From NCBI GenBank assembly GCA_002215645.1, contig NGFI01000002.1, forward strand, positions 451,406 through 515,405: DNA of 64,000 bases. Direction: 5' to 3'. Position numbers and translations under genes: made by a program. Positions 9,761 to 19,869 of the stretch are shown here, in pieces. Each line of letters starts with the position of its first letter. Within the stretch, counting starts at the first letter, position 1. This stretch comes from Gemmatimonadetes bacterium 2013_60CM_65_52. Lineage in GTDB: Bacteria > Gemmatimonadota > Gemmatimonadetes > Gemmatimonadales > Gemmatimonadaceae. The notes under the pieces are model-generated. The model was not told the origin of the DNA, made no database searches, and was given only the letters and a program-made list of their open reading frames with translations.

Positions 9761-9784
9761 AAACAGATGGGTAACCATCTGTTT
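9761..9784 (-). terminator. terminator hairpin downstream of aroC-aroK
   Basis: AAACAGATGG GTAA CCATCTGTTT, perfect 10-bp arms, about 14 nt after the aroK stop; short T-run. Confidence 0.6.
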
Positions 9785-9797
9785 ACGACGACGACGC

Positions 9798-10352
9798 TCA
9801 GCTCGCAAGCGCGCCGACGACCTTGTCCACAACTCGTTGTGGATCAAGGCGATCCACGTCCACCGCCCGGTCAGCCTTTTCGTAGGCGGCCTTCCGCAAC
9901 TCCAGCATTCGCTGCAGCTCTCCCAGCGGATTCGGGCGCATGAGGAGCGGACGTCCCGACACCTTCGAGCCCATTCGCTTCAGCGCCGCCGCCGGACTCG
10001 ACCGGAGATACACGATGCGAGACTGGGGACGCAAAAGGTCCACGTTCCCCTCGATAGCCATCCAGCCGCCGCCCGGCGCAAGGACCATGTTGCCGAACTC
10101 CTGCAGCTCCCTCGTCAGGTCCGCCTCCAACTGACGGAATCGATGCTCGCCATGCTGCGCGAATATTTCGCCGATCGTCATGCCCTCGCGTCGCGCTATC
10201 TCGTGATCGAAGTCGAGAAAGCTGCGCCCCAGGCGTTTGGCGAGCAGACTGCCCACGGTCGTCTTGCCGCACCCCGGAAGGCCGACAAGCACAATGTGCG
10301 GCAGGGCGGGATCAGCCGCCGAGTCGGGCTGCGAGGTGCGAAAGGTAGCCAT
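9798..10352 (-). CDS. aroK: shikimate kinase
   Basis: HIVLVGLPGCGKTTVGSLLAKRLGRSFLDFDHEIARREGMTIGEIFAQHGEHRFRQLEADL...LAPGGGW; start at MATFRTSQ preferred. Confidence 0.93.
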   Translation of the reverse strand: MATFRTSQPDSAADPALPHIVLVGLPGCGKTTVGSLLAKRLGRSFLDFDHEIARREGMTIGEIFAQHGEHRFRQLEADLTRELQEFGNMVLAPGGGWMAIEGNVDLLRPQSRIVYLRSSPAAALKRMGSKVSGRPLLMRPNPLGELQRMLELRKAAYEKADRAVDVDRLDPQRVVDKVVGALAS

Positions 10353-11517
10353 CGAGATTCCTCTGCACTTCACCCAGTGAATCGCCACCGAACTTCTCGA
10401 GGACGGCGCGGCCGAGCACCAGCGCGGCCATCGCTTCGGCGATCACGCCCATCGCGGGTACGGCCGTAACGTCGGAGCGCTCCGCGACAGCCTTTGCGGC
10501 GTCGCCGCTCGCCACATCGACCGTCGCGAGTGGCCGCATGAGCGTGCTGATCGGCTTCATCGCCACCCGGACCACCAAAGGCTCGCCGGTCGTCATGCCG
10601 CCCTCGAGGCCACCAGCGCGGTTCGACCGCCGCCGCACGTTGCCCGCCCTCGTACGGCCCGGCGCGGGCTCCATCTCGTCATGGACTTCCGCACCGGTGA
10701 CACGGGCCGCGCCGAACCCCATGCCGATCTCCACGCCCTTCACCGCGGGGATCGACATCATCGCGCCAGCGAGACGCCCATCGAGACGCCGATCCCAGGA
10801 GACATGGGAGCCCAGGCCGGCAGGAAGGCCGTCCACGACGACCTCGCAGACGCCACCCAGCGTGTTCCCCTCGCGCTTGATGACGTCGATCTTCTCGACC
10901 ATCCGACGCTCGGCCTCTGCGTCCAACGTGCGTAACGGAGACTCATCTGCCGCGGCGTTGAGATCTGCCGGCAGTTCGTCCGGGCGGCGCGCGTCGATGC
11001 CGCCGAGGTGAACGAGATGGCTCCCGATGGTGACGCCGAGCTCGATGAGGAGCCGTTTGGCGATCGCACCCGCGGCGACACGTGCCGTGGTCTCGCGAGC
11101 TGACGCGCGCTCGAGAATGTCGCGAGCGTCGTCGCGGTCGTATTTGAGGATGCCGGTGAGATCCGCGTGCCCGGGGCGCACGCGCGTAACGGCCCGCCGC
11201 CGGAGCGCACCGCCCGCATCCCCTTCGCGCGGCGCGGGGTCCATGATCTCCTGCCAGTTGGCCCAGTCCCGATTGCGAATCAGCAGCGCGATCGGTCCAC
11301 CCAGCGTTTCACCGGCGCGCACGCCGGACAGCATCTCGGCGGTGTCGCGCTCGATCTGCATGCGGCGTCCGCGCCCATAGCCCTGCTGCCGGCGGGCCAG
11401 CTCGGAATCGATGTGCTCCGCCACGAGCGGAACGCCAGCGGGCATCCCTTCCAGGATGCTCACGAGCGCCTGTCCGTGCGATTCGCCTGCCGTCGTGAAT
11501 CTGAGCATTGCGTTCAT
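10312..11517 (-). CDS. aroC: chorismate synthase
   Basis: 401 aa; MLRFTTAGESHGQALVSILEGMPAGVPL...GRGRRMQIERD...SGVRAGETLGGPI. Confidence 0.97.
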   Translation of the reverse strand: MNAMLRFTTAGESHGQALVSILEGMPAGVPLVAEHIDSELARRQQGYGRGRRMQIERDTAEMLSGVRAGETLGGPIALLIRNRDWANWQEIMDPAPREGDAGGALRRRAVTRVRPGHADLTGILKYDRDDARDILERASARETTARVAAGAIAKRLLIELGVTIGSHLVHLGGIDARRPDELPADLNAAADESPLRTLDAEAERRMVEKIDVIKREGNTLGGVCEVVVDGLPAGLGSHVSWDRRLDGRLAGAMMSIPAVKGVEIGMGFGAARVTGAEVHDEMEPAPGRTRAGNVRRRSNRAGGLEGGMTTGEPLVVRVAMKPISTLMRPLATVDVASGDAAKAVAERSDVTAVPAMGVIAEAMAALVLGRAVLEKFGGDSLGEVQRNLDGYLSHLAARLGG

Positions 11518-11568
11518 TCACAGGTGGGACTGCCGCGCCACATCCGGACTGCGACACTACTCAAAGTA

Positions 11569-11602
11569 GCGCGAGCCCGGCCATTTCCGGCCGGGCTCGC
11601 GC
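11569..11602 (-). terminator. strong hairpin, likely terminator of the pilMNOPQ/lipoprotein operon
   Basis: GCGCGAGCCCGGCC ATTTCC GGCCGGGCTCGCGC, perfect 14-bp arms between the 950-aa gene stop (11625) and the aroC start (11517). Confidence 0.65.
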
Positions 11603-11624
11603 GCTCAACTCAAACGAGCGGACG

Positions 11625-14477
11625 TCAGGGGCCCGGAAGCAGGTCGCTCGCCGTTACGTCGATCACGACCAATCCCTTTGACGACACGCCGAACAGCTTG
11701 AGCACGACGCCCGGCCCGTCCGACGGGAAGGGCAACGATGCGCGCAGCGGTCCATACAGATTGGTCTTCGTGACGAGCGTACCGCGATTGAAATCGTAGT
11801 AGGCAATGTCCACGGCCTCCACACTTCCGTTGTTCGACGACACGAATGCTAGGCGCGAGTCCTGAGGTGTTCCCGTTCCGTCCGCATTGGGATGGAACGC
11901 GATGCCGGCTCCATTGGAGAACGTGGACTTCTTGCCCTGCAATCGCTGCGTGAACGGGACGGTGACCGCGGAGAACGCCGTCTCCGTTCCGTGCACGCCA
12001 ATGGTCTTGCCTGTCTTGTCCAGCGCGACGCCGAAGATCTTGTCCGACCCATTGGTCATCAGATCGAGGACATTGAGCGACGGTGAGGCATACGTGAAGC
12101 GATTTGCCACGGAGCCGTCGTCCAGCAGGATGAAGTTGCGTGCGACTGGCGCCTTGTTGCCTTCGCCGAAGGTGATCCACCGCCCGTCGCCACTGGAGGC
12201 GGCGTACGTGGTATCGGTCATGCCGAGTGAGCTGAAGTCGATGTTTACAGCCCATTCGACATCCGTCGTCGGCACCGCGGCCTGAAGGGCGGCGATGGTG
12301 GCGAGGATGCCGCCGGAGCTGCTGGCGCACGTCTTCGGATTCGTGGTGCCGGACGCGTGATCGCACAGCGTCAGTATGTCGTTCGCGGAGCTCGTCGCCG
12401 GAGCGGGGGTGATGCCCACGTCATCCAGGTTGGCGACCACCCACGAATTCGGATCATTGCCGAGGAAGGCGAAGTCGAGGATGAAGCGCTCGTCCGGCGC
12501 CGCCGCCTTGGGATCCATGTAGCGGATGGTGCCAGCGGGTGCCTGGACCGTGGGCTTGGTGGAGATGTAGAGCCGACCGCTCATGGACTGCTCCACGTAC
12601 TGCGGCCGGTCGGAGAAGATGATCGGCGGCGTCGTCGTGAGGCGAATCTTGCCCGTGGCGGGGTCACGCGTCTCGGTGAGCTTGAACATGTACGAGGCGC
12701 GCGTCACGAGACGGTTCGTGAGATCCTCCTTCATCGAGGACACCGCGCCACCGCCGACGAACACGCGGCTGAGATTCGTACCGCCCGAGTTGGCGACGTA
12801 CAGCGTGTCCTTGGCGGCCGCCGTGCGTGAGAACGTCATGCCCCACGGCTGTGATCCCACCACGATGCCCGCGCCGTCGAACGCGCCCGACGCGCCCTGC
12901 CAGACCTCGAGGCGGCCGTTGTTGATGTTCGACATGAAGACGTTGCCGCGGGCGCCATCCACCTTGATGTCGGCGATGAGCCCGCTGGCGCGAGACGCCG
13001 GCAGTGGATACGTGTGGCCGAACACGACGAGCGCCGAGTCGACGAAGGCCGCGGCGGCGTTGGACTGGAAGTTCGTGGCGTTCGCCGGCAGCGAGTACCC
13101 GATGCGTCCGCCCTGATCGTACGCAAAGCTCGTGAGCGTGATTCGCTTGCCCCGCGCGCTATTCGGCAGGTTGAGCGCAATGGTGACGACCGCCGTCGAC
13201 GGGAACGGTGCCGCGAGTGCGACGCTGTCGCGCTTGATGACTGTGCCCGACGTGTCCTTCAACTGATAGCCGACGAAGGTGACGCCATTGCCCAGCGCGG
13301 TGATCGTGAGCGAGTCGGTGGTCTCGACCCGCGTCGCGATGGACTGGAACACGCGAGGCGCGGGCGGCAGGCCCGCACGAATCGCGATAGTGGTCGGTGT
13401 GGACGCGCCATCCTGCCCACCGAGGTTGGTGGAGATCGGCGAGATCGTGAGAATGCCGCGCGGGGGGGCGTTGGCCGGCACCTGAATGGTGGCGGTAAAC
13501 GTCACGTCCTTCGGCAAGTTGGCGTACGTGGCGATGACGGTGGTGTCGACCTTTGTCGGGAACGTCGCGTCGCTCTGGAGACGGAAGCCGAGCCGCGTCA
13601 CGCCGGTCAGATCCTGGGCACGAAGCGTGATGGTCAGGCCGGCTCCCGGCGTCGCGGAATCACCAGCGACGGGGCTCAGCACAGTCACGGTCGGCCCGCG
13701 CACCATCTTGATGGTGACGCGCGCGGTGTCCACACCGCCCAGGACGTCGGTGGCAATCGCGCTGACGACGAGCGAGTCCGTGAGCGTGTCCGCCGGTACG
13801 GCGGCCTTCAGGTAGCGTGTGAGCGTCGTATCCTTGGTGCCCGCGGCGAAGCCGGTTCCGGCTGGCGCGACGATGCGCGGATAACGGACGATCGTATCCT
13901 GCGTGCCGAGCGACGGGTTGCCGCGCAGCGTGTACGCCAGGAAGGTGACGTCCTTGAGTCCCGCGGCATCGTGAAGCTTCGCGGTGACGAGCACCGAGTC
14001 GCCGATGTTGAGCTTTGCGCCGGGCAGCGGCGTGAGGATCTGAATGGTCGGTGTCGAAACAGTGACCACCACGGAATCTGTCGTGGTGTTCAGTGCGGCG
14101 TCCGTCGCGGTGGTGCGAATGACGATCTTGTCGCCCTTCCTGAACGATGTCGCTGGGATGACCACCGTGCGCGTGCTCGACACCTGCGTCGGCTTGAGCG
14201 TGACGGTGTCGGTCGTGACGATGACGGCGCCGTTGCGCACCGTCGTGGAAACCGTCGAGACGCCCTTGTCGTCCTTCGCGGTGACGTTGACCGTCACGGG
14301 CACGCCGAGCCCGACGGCGTTGTTGACCGCGCCGACGACGGCAAAGGCCAGCGTCGGTCGCGCGACGTCGTCCAGCGTGCTCGACGCCTGCGTCGGAAGC
14401 CGCGTGTCGCAGCTGCTGGCGATCACGGCTCCAACGGCGAGCGCGACGAAACGGATCGAGAATCTCGAATGCGTCAT
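11625..14477 (-). CDS. secreted lipoprotein with tandem Ig-like domains and C-terminal propeller-like region
   Basis: 950 aa; lipobox-like ...GAVIASSCDTRLP; repeated units starting PT(I/V)x(I/V)LxP(L/V)xG; C-terminal half with repeated sugar-lactone/propeller-like strands; begins about 20 nt after the pilQ stop. Confidence 0.65.
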   Translation of the reverse strand: MTHSRFSIRFVALAVGAVIASSCDTRLPTQASSTLDDVARPTLAFAVVGAVNNAVGLGVPVTVNVTAKDDKGVSTVSTTVRNGAVIVTTDTVTLKPTQVSSTRTVVIPATSFRKGDKIVIRTTATDAALNTTTDSVVVTVSTPTIQILTPLPGAKLNIGDSVLVTAKLHDAAGLKDVTFLAYTLRGNPSLGTQDTIVRYPRIVAPAGTGFAAGTKDTTLTRYLKAAVPADTLTDSLVVSAIATDVLGGVDTARVTIKMVRGPTVTVLSPVAGDSATPGAGLTITLRAQDLTGVTRLGFRLQSDATFPTKVDTTVIATYANLPKDVTFTATIQVPANAPPRGILTISPISTNLGGQDGASTPTTIAIRAGLPPAPRVFQSIATRVETTDSLTITALGNGVTFVGYQLKDTSGTVIKRDSVALAAPFPSTAVVTIALNLPNSARGKRITLTSFAYDQGGRIGYSLPANATNFQSNAAAAFVDSALVVFGHTYPLPASRASGLIADIKVDGARGNVFMSNINNGRLEVWQGASGAFDGAGIVVGSQPWGMTFSRTAAAKDTLYVANSGGTNLSRVFVGGGAVSSMKEDLTNRLVTRASYMFKLTETRDPATGKIRLTTTPPIIFSDRPQYVEQSMSGRLYISTKPTVQAPAGTIRYMDPKAAAPDERFILDFAFLGNDPNSWVVANLDDVGITPAPATSSANDILTLCDHASGTTNPKTCASSSGGILATIAALQAAVPTTDVEWAVNIDFSSLGMTDTTYAASSGDGRWITFGEGNKAPVARNFILLDDGSVANRFTYASPSLNVLDLMTNGSDKIFGVALDKTGKTIGVHGTETAFSAVTVPFTQRLQGKKSTFSNGAGIAFHPNADGTGTPQDSRLAFVSSNNGSVEAVDIAYYDFNRGTLVTKTNLYGPLRASLPFPSDGPGVVLKLFGVSSKGLVVIDVTASDLLPGP

Positions 14478-14498
14478 ATGTACTCCACGGACATGCGG

Positions 14499-16493
14499 CT
14501 ACGGCCGCACGACGTCGGAAGGCTGTGCTCCCTCATCGACGATGTGAGGGGTGATGAGAATGAGCAGGTCGCGGCGTTGCTCCTGTCTCGTCGTGTATCC
14601 GAACAGGCGTCCGATGAACGGCAGGTCGATCAGCAGCGGAATTCCGGACTTCGTGACGCGGACGCTGGTCTGCGTCAGGCCGCCGATCACGATCGTCTGT
14701 CCGTCCGCCGCGAGCACCGTGTTCTTGGCGCTGTTGTTGTCGATCAGCGTTCCGTTGTTCGTGAAGTTGACGTCGGAGTTCGACACGTCCACCGTCATCA
14801 TCACCTGGCGATTGTTCGTGACGCTCGGTGTGACGAGCAGGTGCACGCCGGTCTGCACGCGTTCCACCGTCACCGGGCCGGTGAGTGTGGTTCCGCTCCC
14901 GCCGGAGCTCACGAGGGGCACGAATGGCACCTGCACGCCCGACGTCAGATCGGCCGTCTTGTTGTTGATGATCGTGACGCTCGGCTCGGACTGGACGTCG
15001 AGCAGATTCACGTCCTGGAGCGCGTCGAGGAACGTGGAGAAGTCGAAGTTGCCGAGCGCGGTGGAGTAGATGAGCCGGAGTGCGGCGCCTGGCACGTTGC
15101 CTGACGCGTTCGCGATGGCCGAGACCGTATTGCCGCCGAGCAGCACGCGCGGCGCGTCGTTGGGCGTACCGATCTTGCCGGTGGAATCCGGACGCTGGAT
15201 GACCTGGCTGAAGAACTGCTGCGGCGAGCCGAGGTCGTACTTGATGCCAAGCGCGTCCAGGTCCGTGCGATTCACGAGGACGACCTTCGCCTTGATGTTG
15301 ATCTGTGGCTGGCGGACGTCGAGCGTGTTGGCGAACGCCACGAGATCCTCGATGGAGCTCACGGGCGCGGTGATGCTGATGCTGTTGGTGGTCTCGTCGG
15401 CGCTGACGTTGCCGCGGCCGCGGCAGGTCTCACCGCCGGCGGGACTCGTGGGCGCAACCGGCTGGGCCGGCGGCGCGCCGGCGACAGGCGGCTGACCCGC
15501 AGCCTGCGACGACGATGGCGCGCGCTCGCTCGGGATGCACTGGAGCAGGCGCTGGCGGATCTGTTCTGCCACGGGAGTGGCGCGCTGATAATTCAGTCGC
15601 ACGACGCGCGTCGTGAGCGGTTCCGTGGTGGCCCGTGCGGCGATGCGCTCCTGTGTGTCGACGATGATGATGCCATTCGCGTCTTCGGTGGCCGCGAGGC
15701 CGTGCGCCGAAAGAATGGCGGCAAGCGCGACGTCCCAAGGCTGATCCTTGATCTCCGCGTCGACTCTGATGGCGCCGACGTTCGAGCTGGGGATGATCGT
15801 GCGTCCGCTGAACGCGGCGAAGGCCGCGATGACGTCGCGGATGTCGGACCCTTGATACGTGACGCTGATGCGCGGCTGCTGAGAGCGCGGCTGCTGCGTG
15901 GCCGTACGCGAGACGTTCGTGTGCATCGGCGCAACGGTCTGCGCGTCCCTCGCGTCGTTCATCTGATCGGCGACGGCGCGATCGATCGCACGGTCTCCGG
16001 ATGGCTCGCCCGCGGTGCGGACGTCGCCTCCCCGCGGGCGGGGCTCGGCGGCAGCGTTCTGTGCCGCGCCGGAATGCCAGGCCGCGAACTGCGCGCCGGC
16101 CGGTACGGTGACCGAGAGCCGGACCTCGCCTTCCGCGCGGGAGATCTGATAGGAGCGCGGCGCGTCGAGATACACCACCACGCGCACGGTGCCGCGGCGG
16201 AACTGTGAGTACCGCACGTCCGAGATGCCCGCGCGCGCGACGTGATCGTACGTGCCGCCGGACATGCCCAGCGACGCGCCGCTCAGATCGATCACGATGC
16301 GATCCGGGGACCGCAGCGTGAAGTCGCGCACTTCGATTCCGCCAGCGACGCCGATCACGACCTCCGCCTTCCCTGCTGCCGGGACGACGGCGAGTGACGT
16401 GACCGCCCCGTCGACCAGGCGGGCCGCGGCGGGCCGGGCACCTGGCCCGAGCACGATCGCCGAAGCAACGATGACCGACAGCACTCGCTTCAT
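14499..16493 (-). CDS. pilQ: type IV pilus secretin PilQ (AMIN + STN + secretin)
   Basis: 664 aa; AMIN-like N-terminus, secretin core ...VLLVTPSVTNNRQVMMTVDVSNSDV...IVIGGLTQTSVRVTKSGIPLLIDLPFIGRLFGYTTRQEQRRDLLILITPHIV. Confidence 0.95.
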   Translation of the reverse strand: MKRVLSVIVASAIVLGPGARPAAARLVDGAVTSLAVVPAAGKAEVVIGVAGGIEVRDFTLRSPDRIVIDLSGASLGMSGGTYDHVARAGISDVRYSQFRRGTVRVVVYLDAPRSYQISRAEGEVRLSVTVPAGAQFAAWHSGAAQNAAAEPRPRGGDVRTAGEPSGDRAIDRAVADQMNDARDAQTVAPMHTNVSRTATQQPRSQQPRISVTYQGSDIRDVIAAFAAFSGRTIIPSSNVGAIRVDAEIKDQPWDVALAAILSAHGLAATEDANGIIIVDTQERIAARATTEPLTTRVVRLNYQRATPVAEQIRQRLLQCIPSERAPSSSQAAGQPPVAGAPPAQPVAPTSPAGGETCRGRGNVSADETTNSISITAPVSSIEDLVAFANTLDVRQPQINIKAKVVLVNRTDLDALGIKYDLGSPQQFFSQVIQRPDSTGKIGTPNDAPRVLLGGNTVSAIANASGNVPGAALRLIYSTALGNFDFSTFLDALQDVNLLDVQSEPSVTIINNKTADLTSGVQVPFVPLVSSGGSGTTLTGPVTVERVQTGVHLLVTPSVTNNRQVMMTVDVSNSDVNFTNNGTLIDNNSAKNTVLAADGQTIVIGGLTQTSVRVTKSGIPLLIDLPFIGRLFGYTTRQEQRRDLLILITPHIVDEGAQPSDVVRP

Positions 16494-17107
16494 CTAACCC
16501 TCGCCTTTGACGTGTCTGCCAGGAAGAGTGAGTCTTGGCGACTCATACCGAATTCGTCGATCGTGAAGATCACGGAACGCGGCTTGATCTGCGCGACGCG
16601 CATGCGTCCCAAAGTCGAGCCGGCACCTACGCGGTACTGCGCGTTCGTCACCAGGTCCCGCATGATGGCCACGCTCCGCCCAGCCGACGCGTACAGAATT
16701 CCGACGAGCTTGAGATCGGAGAGCAACGGCCGCAGCTCTTCCGTAAGGATGAGCGAGTAAAACGGATCGCGGCTGCCGGAGGACTCGTAGCTGTACACTT
16801 CACGCGTCACGGGTTGCAGCGCCGCCGCCACCGATGCGGCAATGGCCGCCTTCGATGCCGTGCCTCGCTTCGCGGCCGGTGCGCTGGCCGGTCCGGATAC
16901 GGGCGCGGGCGCCGCGCCGCGGCGAACCTCCTGCCCGGTCTGCGCCGACAACTGGGCATCCTCGGCTCTGACGGCATTCTGCGCGGCGCGCTTGGGCGCG
17001 TTGATGTCGGGCATGCGCTGCGCACTCGCGCGCGACGCCATGAGGAGCGCCGCGACGACGAGCGTCGCTGCTTTCGCTGCGCGCGACCGGAATGGTGAGC
17101 GGCTCAC
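16490..17107 (-). CDS. PilP-like pilus assembly protein
   Basis: 205 aa; position between pilO and pilQ with 4-nt overlaps; YESSGSRDPFYSLI...LKLVGILY motif typical of PilP/GspC-like proteins. Confidence 0.7.
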   Translation of the reverse strand: MSRSPFRSRAAKAATLVVAALLMASRASAQRMPDINAPKRAAQNAVRAEDAQLSAQTGQEVRRGAAPAPVSGPASAPAAKRGTASKAAIAASVAAALQPVTREVYSYESSGSRDPFYSLILTEELRPLLSDLKLVGILYASAGRSVAIMRDLVTNAQYRVGAGSTLGRMRVAQIKPRSVIFTIDEFGMSRQDSLFLADTSKARVR

Positions 17108-17736
17108 TGTGCGGCTCCCGCGGGCTTTGCGGCCGCGTCCTTGGCAGGAGCGGGCGGCGCTGTTCGCGCGACGTATGTCTCGATCTCGAAACGCGCGTCC
17201 AGCGGCTGCATCTTGGCAGCCCGCGGCGTCTTCGCGTCGATGGGAAGCGGCGCCAGCGTAAGGTTGATGGGCGCGACGATGCGTTGGAGCGAGCCGACGC
17301 TGGCGAGGAACTGCCCGATCTGGTTGTAGCCGCCGCGCACGCTCAGCCGATACTTGTACGCCTCGTACTGATCGCCGGCCATGGTCGGAAGCGGCTGCAC
17401 GTCGGCGATCTCGAGGCCGACGCGGCGTGCCGCGGTGGAGACCTGTTCGAGCAGCGCCGGAACCTCGTTGCTCGTGGGCACCAACTGGCGCATGACCGTG
17501 AGGTCCTGCGCGTACTTGTCGGCCTCCGCCTTGAGCTGGGCGGTCTTGCCCTGCGCAAGCTCGGACTTGGCGCGCTGGTTGATCACCTGGAGCGTGTCGA
17601 GGCGGGCCTGACTGGTGTCGAGCTCCGTCTTCTTGGGATCCCAGACGTACATGTAGAAGACGCCCGCGGCTGCGAGAGCCAGGAGGCCGATGACCGCGAA
17701 GATCTGATCGCGTCTGTTGGTAGGGAGGAGTGCCAT
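17104..17736 (-). CDS. pilO: type IV pilus inner membrane protein PilO
   Basis: 210 aa; single N-terminal TM, coiled coil, PALLEQVSTAARRVGLEIADVQPLP; gene order. Confidence 0.85.
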   Translation of the reverse strand: MALLPTNRRDQIFAVIGLLALAAAGVFYMYVWDPKKTELDTSQARLDTLQVINQRAKSELAQGKTAQLKAEADKYAQDLTVMRQLVPTSNEVPALLEQVSTAARRVGLEIADVQPLPTMAGDQYEAYKYRLSVRGGYNQIGQFLASVGSLQRIVAPINLTLAPLPIDAKTPRAAKMQPLDARFEIETYVARTAPPAPAKDAAAKPAGAAQ

Positions 17737-17738
17737 GG

Positions 17739-18485
17739 CTACTTCACCGACACGGCGAGCGGAACGCGCTTGATCATCGACGGGTCGGGGCGCGTGTACA
17801 GCATGTCGAGCTGGAACTGCGTGACTTCCTTGCCGTTGTCGCTGGAACGCTCCGACTTCGCGAGCTGCACCTGCTCCAGAAACGGGGAGCTCTCGAGCTG
17901 CTTCATGAAGCGGGTGAGCGCCTGGATGTCCACGGTGTTGCCCACGACGCGGAGCCGGATGGTGTCGCGCATGACCACGGTACCGAGCGGCTTGCGCTTC
18001 TTCTTGCTGCCGGAATCACTGGCGGCGGCCGGCGCGAGGGTCTGGATGGCCGTCTGCGCCTGACCGAGGCCGCTGTAGCCGAGCGAAACGAGCCACGTGT
18101 ATGGCGGCAGCGCGTGATTGACCTCGTCCATGATGTGCGGCCAGATGAAGCGGTCGTCGTCGATCGCGCGAATGAGATTGAGCGCCCGCAGCACCGTATC
18201 GCGACGCGCCTCGGCCTTTTCGCGCTCGCGGAGCACCGATGCGAACCGCGTGGAGTCCTGCACGGCCTTTTCCAGCGCCTCGTTGATCTTCGTTTCGCGA
18301 CGGGTCTGCTGCACGTACAGCAGGCCGATGGCGGCTAAGGCGATGACCGCCACGGCGACCGAGCCGATGAGCCAGGGCTGGCGAATGCGCTCACGGATTG
18401 ACGCGAGTGAGCCCGCCAGGTCGAACGAGGGGCCTGCGCGTCGTGCCTTGCGCCGTGCGCCGGGAAGGAGATTGATCTCGATCAT
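17739..18485 (-). CDS. pilN: type IV pilus assembly protein PilN
   Basis: 248 aa; MIEINLLPGARRKARR start motif; TM plus coiled coil. Confidence 0.87.
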   Translation of the reverse strand: MIEINLLPGARRKARRAGPSFDLAGSLASIRERIRQPWLIGSVAVAVIALAAIGLLYVQQTRRETKINEALEKAVQDSTRFASVLREREKAEARRDTVLRALNLIRAIDDDRFIWPHIMDEVNHALPPYTWLVSLGYSGLGQAQTAIQTLAPAAASDSGSKKKRKPLGTVVMRDTIRLRVVGNTVDIQALTRFMKQLESSPFLEQVQLAKSERSSDNGKEVTQFQLDMLYTRPDPSMIKRVPLAVSVK

Positions 18486-18495
18486 TGCGGGCTCT

Positions 18496-19539
18496 CTATG
18501 CCACCTGTCGCAGCGCCAGCCCGACCGGCAGCATGAGCAGCGGCGCGACTTCGTCGGTGACGAGACTGGTCAACGCACCGTCGCGCACCTTGAGATTCAC
18601 GAGCGGATTGGCCTGCTGAACGGCGACACGCAGTCTCTCCGCGAGCACGTCGCTCAGGCCGGGGATGCGTGATCCCCCGCCGCATGTGTAGATCGCGCGA
18701 ACCTGGCTGTTGGAGCGCGAGGACGAGGCCAGAAATGCCGCGGCACGCTCCACGCCGACCGCGATCTCCTCGCCACGCCCCTCGAGGACCGCGTCGAGGT
18801 GCTCGGAACGGTCGTATCCCTGAAGGAGCTGCTGCGCTTCGTCGGCGGAGAGGCCACGCTCGCGCTGCAGATCCTCGCGGAAACGGCGGGTACCCAGCGT
18901 AATGTCACGCGTGAGAATGGGCACGCCTTCGTCGAGGATGTTGATGTTGGTGACCTCGTGGCCGACGTTCACGAGCGCCACGACACCCTGCATCGCGTCC
19001 GGATAGTTGATCTCGAAGGCGTTGTGCAGCGCAAAGGCGTCGACGTCCACGAGCGCAGGGTCGAGCCCGGCGTCGGTGAGAATACGGATCTTGGATTCGA
19101 TCAGCTCGCGCTTGGCCGCCACGAGGAGCACGCTCATCTCGACGCCGTCGGCTTCGGGATCGAGGATCTGGAAGTCCAGCTCGACCGACTCCATGTCGAA
19201 CGGCACGTGCTGCTCCGCTTCCCAGCGCATCAACTCGCGCGCCTGCTGCTCCTTCACGCGCTCGATCTGAATCTTCTTGATGATGACGTCGCGCCCACCG
19301 ACGGCGGTGACGACCTGCGTCCCCTTTACATCGGCGGCCTGGAGTGCGGCGCGAATGGCCTCCGCGACGATGCCAGGGTCCATGATCTCTCCCTCGACGA
19401 TGGCATCGGCGAGGAGGGGTACCACCGACACGCGAACGAGCTCAGGCTCGCTCCGCGAGTGGTCGATGACGGCGACCTTGATGAGTCCCGAACCGATGTC
19501 GAGACCGACGGTGGACTTCTTTCGGCCGAACAGAGCCAT
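18496..19539 (-). CDS. pilM: type IV pilus assembly ATPase-like protein PilM
   Basis: 347 aa; MALFGRKKSTVGLDIGSGLIKVAVIDHS..., VTNINILDEGVPILTRDITLG. Confidence 0.92.
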   Translation of the reverse strand: MALFGRKKSTVGLDIGSGLIKVAVIDHSRSEPELVRVSVVPLLADAIVEGEIMDPGIVAEAIRAALQAADVKGTQVVTAVGGRDVIIKKIQIERVKEQQARELMRWEAEQHVPFDMESVELDFQILDPEADGVEMSVLLVAAKRELIESKIRILTDAGLDPALVDVDAFALHNAFEINYPDAMQGVVALVNVGHEVTNINILDEGVPILTRDITLGTRRFREDLQRERGLSADEAQQLLQGYDRSEHLDAVLEGRGEEIAVGVERAAAFLASSSRSNSQVRAIYTCGGGSRIPGLSDVLAERLRVAVQQANPLVNLKVRDGALTSLVTDEVAPLLMLPVGLALRQVA

Positions 19540-19758
19540 GGAAAGTTCGGAGGGAGGCGAGCGAGGACACGGCGGAAAACAGACGGCCGGCGCGTCCAGA
19601 AACGAGAGGAAGTTGAGGGTATCCGAGGCCGTGTTTCAGTCAGCTTCGGGCACTGGTCAATACACTTGAGGCCAGGCTATCTAGCAATCCACCCTGCTTG
19701 TACTTACCTGCGCTGAGACCAGTGTGGCAGCCCGGGTCTTTCGGGCATTGTGGCCGCG

Positions 19759-19793
19759 CGTCCGGTCACTCGTACCGAACACACGACCGGACG
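19759..19793. repeat. inverted repeat in the intergenic region upstream of pilM
   Basis: CGTCCGGTC (19759-19767) / GACCGGACG (19785-19793), perfect 9-bp arms. Confidence 0.4.
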
Positions 19794-19869
19794 GGGCCGA
19801 TGGTAACACGGCGCCGTCCTGGACCCGGTGATTTGGGTCACGGGTGGGACAATTTTCTTTCCGGATACT

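Noticed and set aside
13014-15104. 696-aa + strand ORF opposite the Ig-like lipoprotein and pilQ genes
   Set aside because: Arg/His/Asp-rich translation without recognizable domains; antisense of two well-supported genes; typical spurious ORF in high-GC DNA.
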